A stretch of DNA of 64,000 nt from a bacterium. GTDB taxonomy: Bacteria > Gemmatimonadota > Gemmatimonadetes > Longimicrobiales > RSA9. Position numbers and translations under genes: made by a program. The notes under the pieces were generated by a model. It searched no databases. It was not told the origin of the DNA and worked only from the letters and a program-made list of their open reading frames with translations. The stretch's first letter is position 1. Each line of letters starts with the position of its first letter. Where the stretch lies: positions 1 through 64,000 of the forward strand of contig QGVH01000020.1 of NCBI GenBank assembly GCA_003242735.1. Reading direction: 5' to 3'. Positions 1 through 9,044 of the stretch are shown here, piece by piece.

Positions 1-1
1 G

Positions 2-1906
2 AGCAACCCCGCGCGTTACCGGCAGAACCTGATCCTCGCGACCGAGATCTCATCGGCCGAAGCGGACCGGCGCATGGCGCTGATCGGCAAGCGCGACCGG
101 GACATCGTGCGCTGGGGCGGCGAGCTGCGCGCCGACTGGCGCATCAACGATGAGCTGACGGCGATCTTCTCGGGCGGCCTCACCCGCGTCGGCAGCGCCG
201 TCGAGCTGACCGGCCTGGGCGGCGCGCAGGCCAAGGAGTGGACGTACAGCTACGTGCAGGCGCGCGCGACCTGGCGCCGGCTCTTCGCGCAGGTCTACGC
301 CAACATGAGCGACGCCGGCGAGACCTACCTGCTCCGTAACGGCGCGCCGATCTCGGACCGCTCGAAGCTCTACGTCGCGCAGGTGCAGCACGGGTTCTCC
401 CTCGGCGAGCGGCAGGACTTCACCTACGGGCTCGACTTCATCTACACGAACCCGATCACCGAGGGCACGATCAACGGCAAGTACGAGGACGACGACCAGA
501 CGACGGAGTTCGGCGCGTACCTCCAGTCCGAGACCTCGCTGACGGACCGGCTGCGGCTGGTGCTGGCCGGGCGCGTGGACACGCACTCCGCGCTGCCGGA
601 GGCGACCTTCTCGCCCCGCGCCGGGCTCGTCTTCCAGCCGAGCGAGACGCACGCGTTCCGGCTCACCTACAACCGCGCGTTCTCGACGCCCAGCTTGCTG
701 AACCAGTTCCTGGACCTCGGGAGCGTGATCTCGGATCCGCAACTCTCGGCGCTGGGCTACAGCCTGCGCGTGCAGGGGACGGGCGCGGATGGCTTCCGGT
801 TCCGGACCAACGGCCGGTACCAGATGCGCTCGCCGTTCAACTTCCTCGCGGGGCGGTCGAACGCCGAGCTCCTGAACGTGGACGCCGCCACCGCGTTCAA
901 CCGCGCCGTGCTGGCGGCCGCTGCGCTGGCGCAGCAGCAGGGGACGCCGCTCGACCCGAACCTGCTGAGCTTCCTGGCGAGCCTCCAGCCGGGTGACGGC
1001 GACATCGCGCTCGCGTACCTGGACGTGAACAACCCCGACCTCGGCGCGCAGCCGCTCTCGAGCCTGCAACTGGACCGGCTCGATCCGATCCGTGAATCGA
1101 CGACGACGATGATCGAGGCCGGCTACAAGGGCGTGATCGGCGATCAGCTGCTCCTGGCCGCGGACGTCTGGTACTCGCAGCGGAAGAACCTGGTCACGCC
1201 GCTGCTGGTCCAGACTCCGCTCATCATGATCGATGCGCCGAGCACGGCGGCTTACCTCGTCCCGCACCTCACGCAATTCTTCCAGGCCGCCGGCTTCCCG
1301 CCCGACCAGGCGCAGGCCCAGGCGCAGGCCGTGGCAGGGCAGCTCGCGGGGCGCATGGCGATGATCCCCGTCGGCGTCATCTCCTCTCCGGACGTCAACG
1401 CCAACGGCGCGCAGCTCCTCACGACCTACATCAACGTTGACGACAACTTCGACGTCTACGGCCTGGACCTCGCGGCCACGGCGCTCCTCTCCGACTCTTG
1501 GTCGCTGACCGGCACGCTCTCGCTGGTCAACGACAACGTCTTCGAGACCGAGAAGGGCCAGGAGGTGACGCTGAACGCGCCGAAGATGAAGGGCGCGATC
1601 GGGCTCCAGTACCGTGGCGTGACGAACGGCCTGAACGCGGAGATCCGGGCCCGCTTCAACGATGAGTTCCCGGTGCGCTCCGGCGTGTACAACGCCACGC
1701 AGTGCATCGGCGGTAAGGAGCCCGGCACCGAGCCGTGCGTGAAGTCCTACACGCTGGTCGATCTGTTGCTGGGCTACCGTCTGCCGTTCCGCGGCGCGTC
1801 CATCCAGCTCAGCGTGCAGAACCTGCTGGACGAGGAGTACCGCAGCTTCCCCGGCGTTCCCTCCGTCGGCAGGATGGCGCTGCTGCGGCTGAAGTACGAC
1901 TTCTGA
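2..1906 (+). CDS. TonB-dependent outer-membrane receptor, C-terminal part
   Basis: The frame is open from the window edge, so the N-terminal signal, TonB box and most of the plug lie upstream; 634 residues are visible. The sequence has the alternating hydrophobic/polar pattern of a beta-barrel and ends in a terminal Phe (LRLKYDF), as outer-membrane barrels do. A typical TonB-receptor last-strand region (VQNLLDEEYRSFPG) lies about 30 residues from the end. Long loop insertions near residues 300-480 are Gln/Ala-rich. By family it would import a siderophore, vitamin or polymer using TonB energy; the substrate cannot be told. It is convergent with recN, with a strong inverted repeat between them. 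Confidence 0.85.
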   Translation, partial: SNPARYRQNLILATEISSAEADRRMALIGKRDRDIVRWGGELRADWRINDELTAIFSGGLTRVGSAVELTGLGGAQAKEWTYSYVQARATWRRLFAQVYANMSDAGETYLLRNGAPISDRSKLYVAQVQHGFSLGERQDFTYGLDFIYTNPITEGTINGKYEDDDQTTEFGAYLQSETSLTDRLRLVLAGRVDTHSALPEATFSPRAGLVFQPSETHAFRLTYNRAFSTPSLLNQFLDLGSVISDPQLSALGYSLRVQGTGADGFRFRTNGRYQMRSPFNFLAGRSNAELLNVDAATAFNRAVLAAAALAQQQGTPLDPNLLSFLASLQPGDGDIALAYLDVNNPDLGAQPLSSLQLDRLDPIRESTTTMIEAGYKGVIGDQLLLAADVWYSQRKNLVTPLLVQTPLIMIDAPSTAAYLVPHLTQFFQAAGFPPDQAQAQAQAVAGQLAGRMAMIPVGVISSPDVNANGAQLLTTYINVDDNFDVYGLDLAATALLSDSWSLTGTLSLVNDNVFETEKGQEVTLNAPKMKGAIGLQYRGVTNGLNAEIRARFNDEFPVRSGVYNATQCIGGKEPGTEPCVKSYTLVDLLLGYRLPFRGASIQLSVQNLLDEEYRSFPGVPSVGRMALLRLKYDF

Positions 1907-1959
1907 TGCGAGCGGGCTCCGCGCCGCCGGGCTTGGCGCGGGGCGTTCCGGAAGGTAAC

Positions 1960-1991
1960 GCGGCCGGCGCGCTCCCGAGCGCGCCGGCCGC
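1960..1991. terminator. Strong inverted repeat between convergent receptor and recN genes
   Basis: Two perfect 15-base arms (1960-1974 and 1977-1991) separated by CC lie between two convergent genes. The stem is entirely GC-rich apart from one A-T pair. There is no T-run on either side, so it is a terminator-like hairpin that could serve both strands rather than a textbook intrinsic terminator. Confidence 0.6.
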
Positions 1992-2019
1992 TTCCGCATC
2001 GATGGCACCATGCGGGCCT

Positions 2020-3690
2020 TCAGCCCGCCCGGGCCGCCACTCCCAACAGTTCGCGCGCGTGCTCGAGGCTCACCGCGCTGTCCGGGTCGCCGCCCAGCAT
2101 GCGCGCCAGTTCGCGCACCCGCTCTTCGCCCGTCAGTTCGGTCAGGCGGGTCGCCACGCGACCGCCCACCTCGACCTTCTCGACCCGCAGATGGTGGTCG
2201 GCGCGGGCCGCGATCTGCGGGAGATGGGTGATGACGAACACCTGATGGCACTCGGCGACCCGCCGCAGGTTCTCGGCGACGCGGTTGGCCGTCACGCCGC
2301 CGATGCCGGTGTCGATCTCGTCGAACACCAGCGACGGCACCCGGTCCAGCCGCGCCAGGATGGTCTTGAGCGCGAGCATGACGCGGGAGAGCTCGCCGCC
2401 GGAGGCGACACGGGCCAGGGGCCGAGGCTCGAAGCCAACGTTCAGCGCCACGCGGAACTCGACGGCCTCCGCGCCGGCTGCGCCGATCTCGGGGAGCGGA
2501 TCCAGGGCCACCTCGAAGCGGCCGCCCAGCCCGAGCTCGGGCAAGAGGGCGCCCACCTCCTCCGCGAGCCGCTCGGCCGCCACCGCGCGCCGGGCGGACA
2601 ACTCACCCGCGAGGCGCTCCAGCTCTGCGCGGGCCTCGGCCTCCTCCTTCTCGAGGGCGCGGCGGTCCAGTGCGCTCCGGTCCAGGATGTCCAGCTCCTC
2701 GCGCGCGCGGCGGCCCGTGGCGATCACATCCGCCAGCGTAGGGCCGTACTTGGCCCGCAGCCGGAAGAGCAGATCCTGTCTACGGCGGATCTCCTCGAGC
2801 CGTGCCGGGTCGTACTCGATGCGCGCCGCGTACTCGCCCATGCGACGGCCGAGCTCGTCCAGCGTGTAGAGGGCGGATTCCAGGAGCTCGCGGGCGTCGG
2901 CTTGACTCGGGTCGATGCGGATCAGGTGGTCCAGCGTGCGGCGCAGCTCGCCCAGGCGCGCGGTGACCGCGTCCTCGGCGGCATAGAGCGCCTGGTGGAG
3001 CGTTCCCGAGAGGCGGGCGAGGTCCTCGGCGTGCTCGAGCCGTTGCGCCTCCGCCTCGAGGAGCTCTTCCTCATCTTCCCGCAGCCGCGCCGACTCGATC
3101 TCCTCGACCTGGTAGCGGAGCAGTTCGGCGCGCTGCTCGGCCGCGGAACGGCGGCGCTCCAGCTCCTGAAGTCTGCGGCGGCACTCCATCAACCGCGCGT
3201 GCGCAGACCGTACCGCTTCCGCCAGCGCCGTGCTCTCCGCGTACGCATCGAGGATGGCGCGCTGCTCCTCCGGCCGCAGCAGGGTCTGGTGCTCGTGCTG
3301 GCCGTGCAGGTCCACCAGTCGGCGCCCCAGCTCGCCCACGAACGCGGCGGTCGTGGCCGCGCCGCCGACCCACGCCCGGCCGCGCCCCGTCGCCGAGACC
3401 TCGCGCCGGAGGATCAGGTGCCCGTCCTCGGCTTCCAGCCCCTGGTCCGCGAGCAGCTCCAGGATGTCCTCGCGTCCCTCGATGTCGAAGACGCCTTCCA
3501 CCACGGCGCGGTCGGCGCCTGCCCGGACCAGGTCCGCGGACGCCCGCTCCCCGAGCAGGAGGGACAGCGCACCGACGATGATGGACTTCCCTGCTCCCGT
3601 CTCGCCGGTCAGGACGTTCAGCCCCGGAGCGAGCCGGACGGCGACGCGGTCGATGACTGCGAAGTCCTGGATGCGCAGCTCGAGGAGCAT
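2020..3690 (-). CDS. recN: DNA repair protein RecN
   Basis: SMC-like ATPase of recombinational double-strand-break repair. The 556 residues match the family length. A Walker A motif GETGAGKS is at residues 29-36, coiled-coil-rich sequence spans about 150-370, and the ABC signature (GGELSRVML) and Walker B (SLVFDEIDTG) are in the last quarter. The ATG at 3690 lies only five bases beyond a good -10 element, so the transcript is predicted to be leaderless. It follows nadK by 50 bases, and its own promoter sits in that gap. recN is commonly SOS-controlled, but I see no clear LexA-type operator here. Confidence 0.96.
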   Translation of the reverse strand: MLLELRIQDFAVIDRVAVRLAPGLNVLTGETGAGKSIIVGALSLLLGERASADLVRAGADRAVVEGVFDIEGREDILELLADQGLEAEDGHLILRREVSATGRGRAWVGGAATTAAFVGELGRRLVDLHGQHEHQTLLRPEEQRAILDAYAESTALAEAVRSAHARLMECRRRLQELERRRSAAEQRAELLRYQVEEIESARLREDEEELLEAEAQRLEHAEDLARLSGTLHQALYAAEDAVTARLGELRRTLDHLIRIDPSQADARELLESALYTLDELGRRMGEYAARIEYDPARLEEIRRRQDLLFRLRAKYGPTLADVIATGRRAREELDILDRSALDRRALEKEEAEARAELERLAGELSARRAVAAERLAEEVGALLPELGLGGRFEVALDPLPEIGAAGAEAVEFRVALNVGFEPRPLARVASGGELSRVMLALKTILARLDRVPSLVFDEIDTGIGGVTANRVAENLRRVAECHQVFVITHLPQIAARADHHLRVEKVEVGGRVATRLTELTGEERVRELARMLGGDPDSAVSLEHARELLGVAARAG

Positions 3691-3695
3691 ACGCG

Positions 3696-3725
3696 AGTAT
3701 ACCCGGACTCCAGAGGCCGGTTCAA
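3696..3725 (-). promoter_or_regulatory. recN promoter, predicted leaderless
   Basis: A -35 TTGAAC (3720-3725), an 18-base spacer and a -10 TATACT (3696-3701) read leftwards. The expected start point, about seven bases past the -10, falls on the recN ATG (3688-3690), and no Shine-Dalgarno could fit between them. Confidence 0.7.
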
Positions 3726-3740
3726 TAGCGAAAGGAGCCG

Positions 3741-4640
3741 TCAGCGCGCGTCCTCGCCCCGCTCGATCGCCCAGTGGAGCTTGCGCCGGAGCGTGGAGAA
3801 GAAGCTCTGCCCGGGGAACCGGACCAGCCGCAGCGACGCCTTGCCGCGCCGCACGAGGAGCCGGTCGCCGGGCGTGAGCGCAGCGCCTTCCCGGCCGTCC
3901 ACCGTGAGCATGACCTCCGCGCTGGGGCTGAGCACCTCGACGCTCACCACTGCGCCGATCGGCAGGACGAGCGGGCGGACGGCCAGGGTGTGGGGGCAGA
4001 TCGGCGTGGCGAGGATGCAGTCGACGCCTGGGACCACGATCGCGCCGCCAGCCGAGAGCGAGTAGGCGGTCGAGCCCGTTGGCGTGGAGAGGATGATGCC
4101 ATCGGCGGCGTACGACGCCACCTCCTCACGCTCGTCGCCCTCGCCGATGTACATGGCGAGGCGGATCACGCGTGCGAAGCCGCCCTTGTGCAAGACCGCG
4201 TCGTTGACGACGACGTAGGGCGTACCCTCGCCGCCCGCGCGCTGTACCACGCGCGCTTCGAGCGTCAAGCGCTCATCCAGCCAGTAGTCGCCGGCCAGCA
4301 CACGCTCGAGCGACGTCTGCAGCTCGGCCGGCTGGATCGAGGTGAGGAAGCCCAGGTAGCCCAGGTTCACGCCCAGCACGGGCGTGTGGTGGGGCGCCAC
4401 GAGGCGTGCGCCCCGGAGCAGCGTCCCGTCGCCGCCGAGGGTGACGAGCAGGTCCACGCTTCCGGGCTCGAAGCGCGGCGCGTCCGGGAAATGGCGCGCC
4501 AGATCCTCCTCGACGCACAACTCGATGCCGCGCGCATCCGCAAAGGCGCGCAGCGACTCCAGCGCGGCATCGAGCCCGGAGTAGGCGGGGTGCCCGATCA
4601 GGCCGATGCGCGCAATGCTCCCATCGGCCCTGGTGGCCAT
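3741..4640 (-). CDS. nadK: NAD kinase
   Basis: Phosphorylates NAD to NADP. The 299 residues include the diagnostic GGDGTLL at 69-75 and the STPTGSTAYSLSAGG stretch at 185-199, both nucleotide-binding and catalytic elements of the family. I chose the ATG at 4640 because it shares its A with the dxs stop (TGATG), giving translational coupling. The same frame stays open upstream, but that extension lies inside dxs and is not protein-like. The NADPH it makes is used by the isoprenoid pathway encoded just upstream. Confidence 0.95.
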   Translation of the reverse strand: MATRADGSIARIGLIGHPAYSGLDAALESLRAFADARGIELCVEEDLARHFPDAPRFEPGSVDLLVTLGGDGTLLRGARLVAPHHTPVLGVNLGYLGFLTSIQPAELQTSLERVLAGDYWLDERLTLEARVVQRAGGEGTPYVVVNDAVLHKGGFARVIRLAMYIGEGDEREEVASYAADGIILSTPTGSTAYSLSAGGAIVVPGVDCILATPICPHTLAVRPLVLPIGAVVSVEVLSPSAEVMLTVDGREGAALTPGDRLLVRRGKASLRLVRFPGQSFFSTLRRKLHWAIERGEDAR

Positions 4641-6559
4641 CACGCCGTTTCCCGCGCCAGCGGCAGCCGCGCCGCCTCCGCGAGTTCCCGGGCGCGGCCC
4701 GCAATGCCGTCCGGCGTCAGTCCGCACTGCTCGAGCTGCTCGGAGCGGTTGGCGTGCTCGATGACCTCGTCCGGCACGCCCATGAAGTCGAGGCGCAGGT
4801 CCGTCCGCTCGCGACGCATCGGCTCGAGCCGGCGGGCGACCGCCGCGCCGAAGCCGTTGACGATGGTCCCCTCCTCCACCGTCAGCACGGCCGAGTGGTG
4901 TTCCACGACCCACGCGAGCGTCTCCTCATCCATCGGCTTCAGGAACCGGCAGTTCACCACCGTGACGTCCAGGCCCTCCGCCTCGAGCTGCTCGGCCGCG
5001 GCGAGTGCGGGCAGCACCATGGTGCCCACGGCGAGGATGGCCAGGTCACGACCGGAGCGCACGACCTCCCACGTGCCGAACTCGACCGGCGGGATCTCGG
5101 CGAGCGGCGGCACGGGCGCAGGGACGTTGTCCCGCGGGTAGCGCAGCGAGAACGGCTGGCCGCACTCGACCCCGAGGCGCAGCAGGGCGAGCATCTCGGC
5201 GCCGTCCTTGGGCGCCGTGACGACCATGTTGGGCACGGCGAGCAGGTACGCGATGTCGTAGAGGCCCATGTGCGTGGGCCCGTCGTTGCCGACCAGCCCG
5301 CCGCGGTCCATGGCGAAGACCACGGGCAGCCGCTGGATCGCAACGTCGTGGATGATCGAGTCGTAGGCGCGCTGGAGGAACGTCGAGTAGATCGCCACGA
5401 CGGGACGCATCCCCTCCACGGCCAGCCCCGCGGCGAACGTGACGGCGTGGCCCTCGGCGATGCCCACATCGAAGAACCGGTCGGGGTAGGCGTCGCCGAA
5501 CATGCCGGTGCCGGTCCCGCTCGGCATCGCCGCGGTGATCACTGCCACATCGTTCCTCGCCGCGCCCAGCTCGACGAGGCCCTTGCCGAACACGGCCGTG
5601 TACGAGGGCATCGCGCCCTTCTTCTTTTCCATCCGGCCGCTCAGCTTGTCGAACGGCGTCGCACCGTGCCACACGACGGGGTTCGCCTCGGCGAGCGGGT
5701 AGCCCTTCCCCTTGCGCGTGAGCACGTGCACCAGCCGCGGGCCCTTCATGTCGCGTACCTTCGCCAGCGTGTCCAGCAGCGCGTCGAAGTCGTGGCCGTC
5801 CACGGGGCCCACATAGCGGAAGCCCAGCTCCTCGAACAGGATGCCGGGGACGAACATGTTGAGCACGCTCTCCTCGAACTTGCCGGCGAGCGAGCCCATG
5901 ACGTCCGCGATCGAGCCGGGCGCGCGGTGGATCAGGTGTTTGACCTCGTCGCGCAGGCGGTTGTAGAGCGGATTGGTCACCACCCGCGTGAGGTACTTGT
6001 GGATCGCGCCGACGTTGCGCGAGATGGACATCTCGTTGTCGTTGAGCACGACAATGAGGTCGCGCTCCGTGTGCCCGGCGTTGTTGAGGCCCTCGTAGGC
6101 GAGGCCGCAGGTGAGCGCGCCGTCGCCGATGATCGCCACGACCTTGTAGTCCTCCCCCTTCAGGTCGCGCGCCGTCGCGATGCCCAGCGCCGCGGAGATG
6201 GAGGTCGCCGCGTGGCCCGCGCCGAAGACGTCGTACTCCGACTCCTCGCGCCGCAGGAAGCCGGACAGCCCGCCCTTCTGGCGGATGGTGGGGAACCGGT
6301 CGTTGCGCCCGGTGAGCAGCTTGTGCGGGTAGGCCTGATGGCCGACGTCCCAGATGAGTTTGTCCCGCGGCGTGTCGAAGATGTAGTGCAGCGCGATGGT
6401 CAGCTCGACCACGCCGAGGCCCGGCGCGAAGTGGCCGCCGACGCGGCTGACCACATCGATGATCCGTTCGCGCATCTCGTGGGCGAGGGCGGGCAGCTCC
6501 TCGCGGCCGAGCCGACGGAGGTCATGCGGCGAAGCGATACGATCCAGAAGCTGGGGCAC
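4640..6559 (-). CDS. dxs: 1-deoxy-D-xylulose-5-phosphate synthase
   Basis: First enzyme of the methylerythritol-phosphate route: a thiamine-diphosphate enzyme joining pyruvate and glyceraldehyde 3-phosphate. With the start used here it is 639 residues, the usual size. The ThDP motif begins with GDGAL at 145-149 and ends at NDN (173-175); DVGHQAYPHKLLTGR near 71-85 is typical of the family. The frame is open further upstream, but the conserved sequence starts at PQLLDRIASP. A GTG at 6559 (or 6562) has an AAGGAGG just upstream, so I prefer it. About 105 bases separate it from ispA. Confidence 0.95.
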   Translation of the reverse strand: MPQLLDRIASPHDLRRLGREELPALAHEMRERIIDVVSRVGGHFAPGLGVVELTIALHYIFDTPRDKLIWDVGHQAYPHKLLTGRNDRFPTIRQKGGLSGFLRREESEYDVFGAGHAATSISAALGIATARDLKGEDYKVVAIIGDGALTCGLAYEGLNNAGHTERDLIVVLNDNEMSISRNVGAIHKYLTRVVTNPLYNRLRDEVKHLIHRAPGSIADVMGSLAGKFEESVLNMFVPGILFEELGFRYVGPVDGHDFDALLDTLAKVRDMKGPRLVHVLTRKGKGYPLAEANPVVWHGATPFDKLSGRMEKKKGAMPSYTAVFGKGLVELGAARNDVAVITAAMPSGTGTGMFGDAYPDRFFDVGIAEGHAVTFAAGLAVEGMRPVVAIYSTFLQRAYDSIIHDVAIQRLPVVFAMDRGGLVGNDGPTHMGLYDIAYLLAVPNMVVTAPKDGAEMLALLRLGVECGQPFSLRYPRDNVPAPVPPLAEIPPVEFGTWEVVRSGRDLAILAVGTMVLPALAAAEQLEAEGLDVTVVNCRFLKPMDEETLAWVVEHHSAVLTVEEGTIVNGFGAAVARRLEPMRRERTDLRLDFMGVPDEVIEHANRSEQLEQCGLTPDGIAGRARELAEAARLPLARETA

Positions 6560-6665
6560 CACGGCCTCCTTCACGAGTGAAACCAGCGACGACGGCGTGT
6601 CGGTCGCGGCGACGACCTTCGGGCCGTTCCGCCGCGACCCCGCGGCCGTACGTGGAATAGGCCCG

Positions 6666-7586
6666 TCATCGCGCCCGATCCACGGCGTAGCGGGCGAGCG
6701 CCTCGAGCTCGGGGCTCCGGATCCCGGCGGCGCGGAGTGTGGCGATGGCGGCATCCGCCTCGGCCCTGGCGCGCTTCCGCGCGGCATCCACGCCCAGCAG
6801 CGCCGGGAACGTCGCCTTGCCGAGGACCTGATCCCGGCCTGCGGGCTTGCCGAGCTCCGCCGCATGCGCCGTCACATCGAGCAGGTCGTCCGTGATCTGG
6901 AAAGCCAGACCGAGCGACCGCCCGTAGCTCGCCAGCGCGTGGATCATGGGCTGCGCAGCGCGGGCCGCGCGTCCGCCCAGCGCGGGCGCGGCCGCGAGCA
7001 GCGCGCCCGTCTTGGCGCGGTGGACGCGTTCCAGCTCGGGCAGGCTCACCTCCCGGCCCTCTGCCTCCAGGTCGAGCCACTGTCCGCCGACCATCCCGGC
7101 GGCGCCGGCGGCGACGCACAGCTCGCGCAGCGCGTCGGCGCGTTCCCCTGCCGGCAGTCCCAGGTCAGCCGCTCCCGAATCCAGCACCCGGCAGGCGAGT
7201 GGAATCATGGCCGCGCCCGCCACCGCCGCCACCGCGGCGCCGTGCACGCGGTGCGTCGTCGGCCGTCCACGGCGCAGGTCGCTGTCGTCCATGCACGGGA
7301 GGTCATCGTGGACGAGCGAGTAGGCGTGGATCAGCTCGAGCGCGCACGCGATACGGTACACCGCAGGACCCGGCTCGTCCACACTGACGGCGCGGAACGC
7401 CGCGATGCACAGGATCGGCCGGAACCGCTTGCCGCCCCCCATCACGGCGTAGCGGACGGCGTCGGCGAGCGGGGCGGGCCAGCCCGCGAGCTCCTCAGCC
7501 AGCACCTCGGCGAGGGCGCGCTCCACTCGCCCGGCCTCGGCGGCGACGAACGCCGGAACGCCCGAAGCGGCAGCCGGCCCGCTCAC
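6666..7586 (-). CDS. ispA: Farnesyl diphosphate synthase-type polyprenyl synthetase
   Basis: Condenses isopentenyl diphosphate onto allylic diphosphates. The first Asp-rich motif DDLPCMDD starts at residue 94, followed by LRRGRPTTH; the second, DDLLD, is near residue 230. The residues before the first motif (HAYSLVH, Tyr at -5, Ser at -4) equal those of E. coli IspA, which suggests a C15 product, although chain length cannot be proven from this. The start is GTG, overlapping the xseB TGA (GTGA). The xseA-xseB-ispA-dxs order is widespread in bacteria. Confidence 0.93.
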   Translation of the reverse strand: MSGPAAASGVPAFVAAEAGRVERALAEVLAEELAGWPAPLADAVRYAVMGGGKRFRPILCIAAFRAVSVDEPGPAVYRIACALELIHAYSLVHDDLPCMDDSDLRRGRPTTHRVHGAAVAAVAGAAMIPLACRVLDSGAADLGLPAGERADALRELCVAAGAAGMVGGQWLDLEAEGREVSLPELERVHRAKTGALLAAAPALGGRAARAAQPMIHALASYGRSLGLAFQITDDLLDVTAHAAELGKPAGRDQVLGKATFPALLGVDAARKRARAEADAAIATLRAAGIRSPELEALARYAVDRAR

Positions 7587-7828
7587 GACTCGCCCCGGAC
7601 CATGGGCTCGAGGACCACCGTGCCGTCCTCTTCGACCTGCAACTGCTCGACCCGGAGCCGGGCCTGCCGGAGCAGCTCGCGGGCGTGGCGGATGTGCTGG
7701 ATGCCCTCCTCGAAGAGCGCCAGCGCCTGCTCCAGCTCCAGGTCGTCACGTTCGAGCGCCGCGACGATGGCGTCGAGCCGCGCGAGTCGCGCTTCGAAGC
7801 CGGCATCGCGGTCGGTTTCAGCCGCCAT
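7583..7828 (-). CDS. xseB: Exodeoxyribonuclease VII small subunit
   Basis: An 81-residue helical protein. FEARLARLDAIVAALERDD followed by LELEQALALFEEG is the characteristic XseB core that binds the XseA C-terminal helix. I chose the ATG at 7828 because the family core begins about ten residues later; it overlaps the xseA end by 11 bases. It works with XseA to degrade single-stranded DNA to oligonucleotides. Confidence 0.93.
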   Translation of the reverse strand: MAAETDRDAGFEARLARLDAIVAALERDDLELEQALALFEEGIQHIRHARELLRQARLRVEQLQVEEDGTVVLEPMVRGES

Positions 7829-9044
7829 GGCCACCGCCCTCCGGGTCCAGCGAAACGTCCTCGACACGACACTCCACCCGCCCGTCCACGACGCGCAAGC
7901 GCACGCGCCCGCCCGGCTCGAACTGGCGCGCGCTGCGGAGAATCCGGCCGTCGGCTCCGAGCGGGACCGCGTAGCCGCGCCGGAGCGCGGCGAGCGGCGA
8001 GAGCGCGTCGAGACGGCCGGCCAGCGCCTCGAGCCGCTCCGCCCGCCGCTGGATCGTCCGCCCGATCGCCTCGTCCAGCGCACCCCGCAGGCCGTCCACC
8101 TCGTCACGCGCGTCGTCCAGACGGCGGCGCACCGCGGCACCCAGCCGCGCCGCCAGCACGGCGACCTCGCGGCCGACCGCGCCCCGGTCCGGAACCACCA
8201 TCTCCGCGGCGGCGGACGGCGTCGGCGCGCGGGCATCGGCGACGAGGTCGGCGATCGTCACGTCGATCTCGTGCCCCACCGCGCTCACCACCGGGATCGG
8301 AGAGGCGGCGATGGCCCGCGCGAGGACCTCCTCGTTGAACGCCCAGAGGTCCTCCACCGAGCCACCGCCCCTCCCCACGATGAGCACATCGGCGACGGGA
8401 GCGGCGCGGAACACGCCGAGCGCCCGGGCCAGGTCCTCCGCCGCGCCCTCGCCCTGCACCCGCGCCGGGCAGAAAACCACCCGCGTCCACGGCGCCCGCC
8501 GCTCGATCACGCGGAGGATGTCGTGGAGCGCGGCGCCATCGGGAGACGTGACGATGCCGACGGTGGCGGGGAAACGCGGGAGCGGCCGCTTCCGCTCCGG
8601 CGCGAGCAGCCCCTCCTGCTCCAGCTTGGCGCGCAGCCGCTCGAACGCCAGCCGCCACAGGCCGCCCGCACCCTGCGCTTCCAGCTCACGGACGACGAGC
8701 TGGAAATCCCCGCCCCGCTCGTAGACCGTGAGCGTGCCGAACGCGCGCACCTCCATGCCCTCCTCGGGGTCGGTGGGCAGACGCTGCGCGTCGGTCCGGA
8801 ACATCACGCAGCGCAGGCGCGCGGTGGCATCCCTGAGCGTGAAGTAGCAGTGACCCGAGCCGTGTCTCTTCCAGCCCGTCACCTCGCCCGCCACCCAGAG
8901 CGGCGGGACCGTGCCCTCGAGGAGCTGCCGCGCCATCGCGTTGACCGCCGACACGCTGTACGCGCGCGGCGGGACCCTGCGCTCCGCGACGAGACGCGAC
9001 GTCTCGCTCCAGGTGAGGTGCAGCTCGAAGAGATCCAAGCTCAT
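7818..9044 (-). CDS. xseA: Exodeoxyribonuclease VII large subunit
   Basis: A 408-residue protein with an N-terminal OB-fold (LWVAGEVTGWKRHGSGHCYF, about 49-68) and the catalytic domain with VGIVTSPDGAALHD, LIVGRGGGSVEDLW and AVGHEIDVTIAD, all hallmark XseA motifs. The coiled C-terminal part is somewhat short. Its ATG overlaps the folD TGA (ATGA) and its end overlaps xseB, so folD, xseA, xseB and ispA form one tightly coupled unit. Confidence 0.95.
   Translation of the reverse strand: MSLDLFELHLTWSETSRLVAERRVPPRAYSVSAVNAMARQLLEGTVPPLWVAGEVTGWKRHGSGHCYFTLRDATARLRCVMFRTDAQRLPTDPEEGMEVRAFGTLTVYERGGDFQLVVRELEAQGAGGLWRLAFERLRAKLEQEGLLAPERKRPLPRFPATVGIVTSPDGAALHDILRVIERRAPWTRVVFCPARVQGEGAAEDLARALGVFRAAPVADVLIVGRGGGSVEDLWAFNEEVLARAIAASPIPVVSAVGHEIDVTIADLVADARAPTPSAAAEMVVPDRGAVGREVAVLAARLGAAVRRRLDDARDEVDGLRGALDEAIGRTIQRRAERLEALAGRLDALSPLAALRRGYAVPLGADGRILRSARQFEPGGRVRLRVVDGRVECRVEDVSLDPEGGGHGG

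Noticed and set aside
3691..3740. SOS box for recN
   Set aside because: The gap holds a CCGG-flanked dyad, but nothing resembling either the E. coli or B. subtilis LexA box or the GATTC palindrome at the lexA-like gene.
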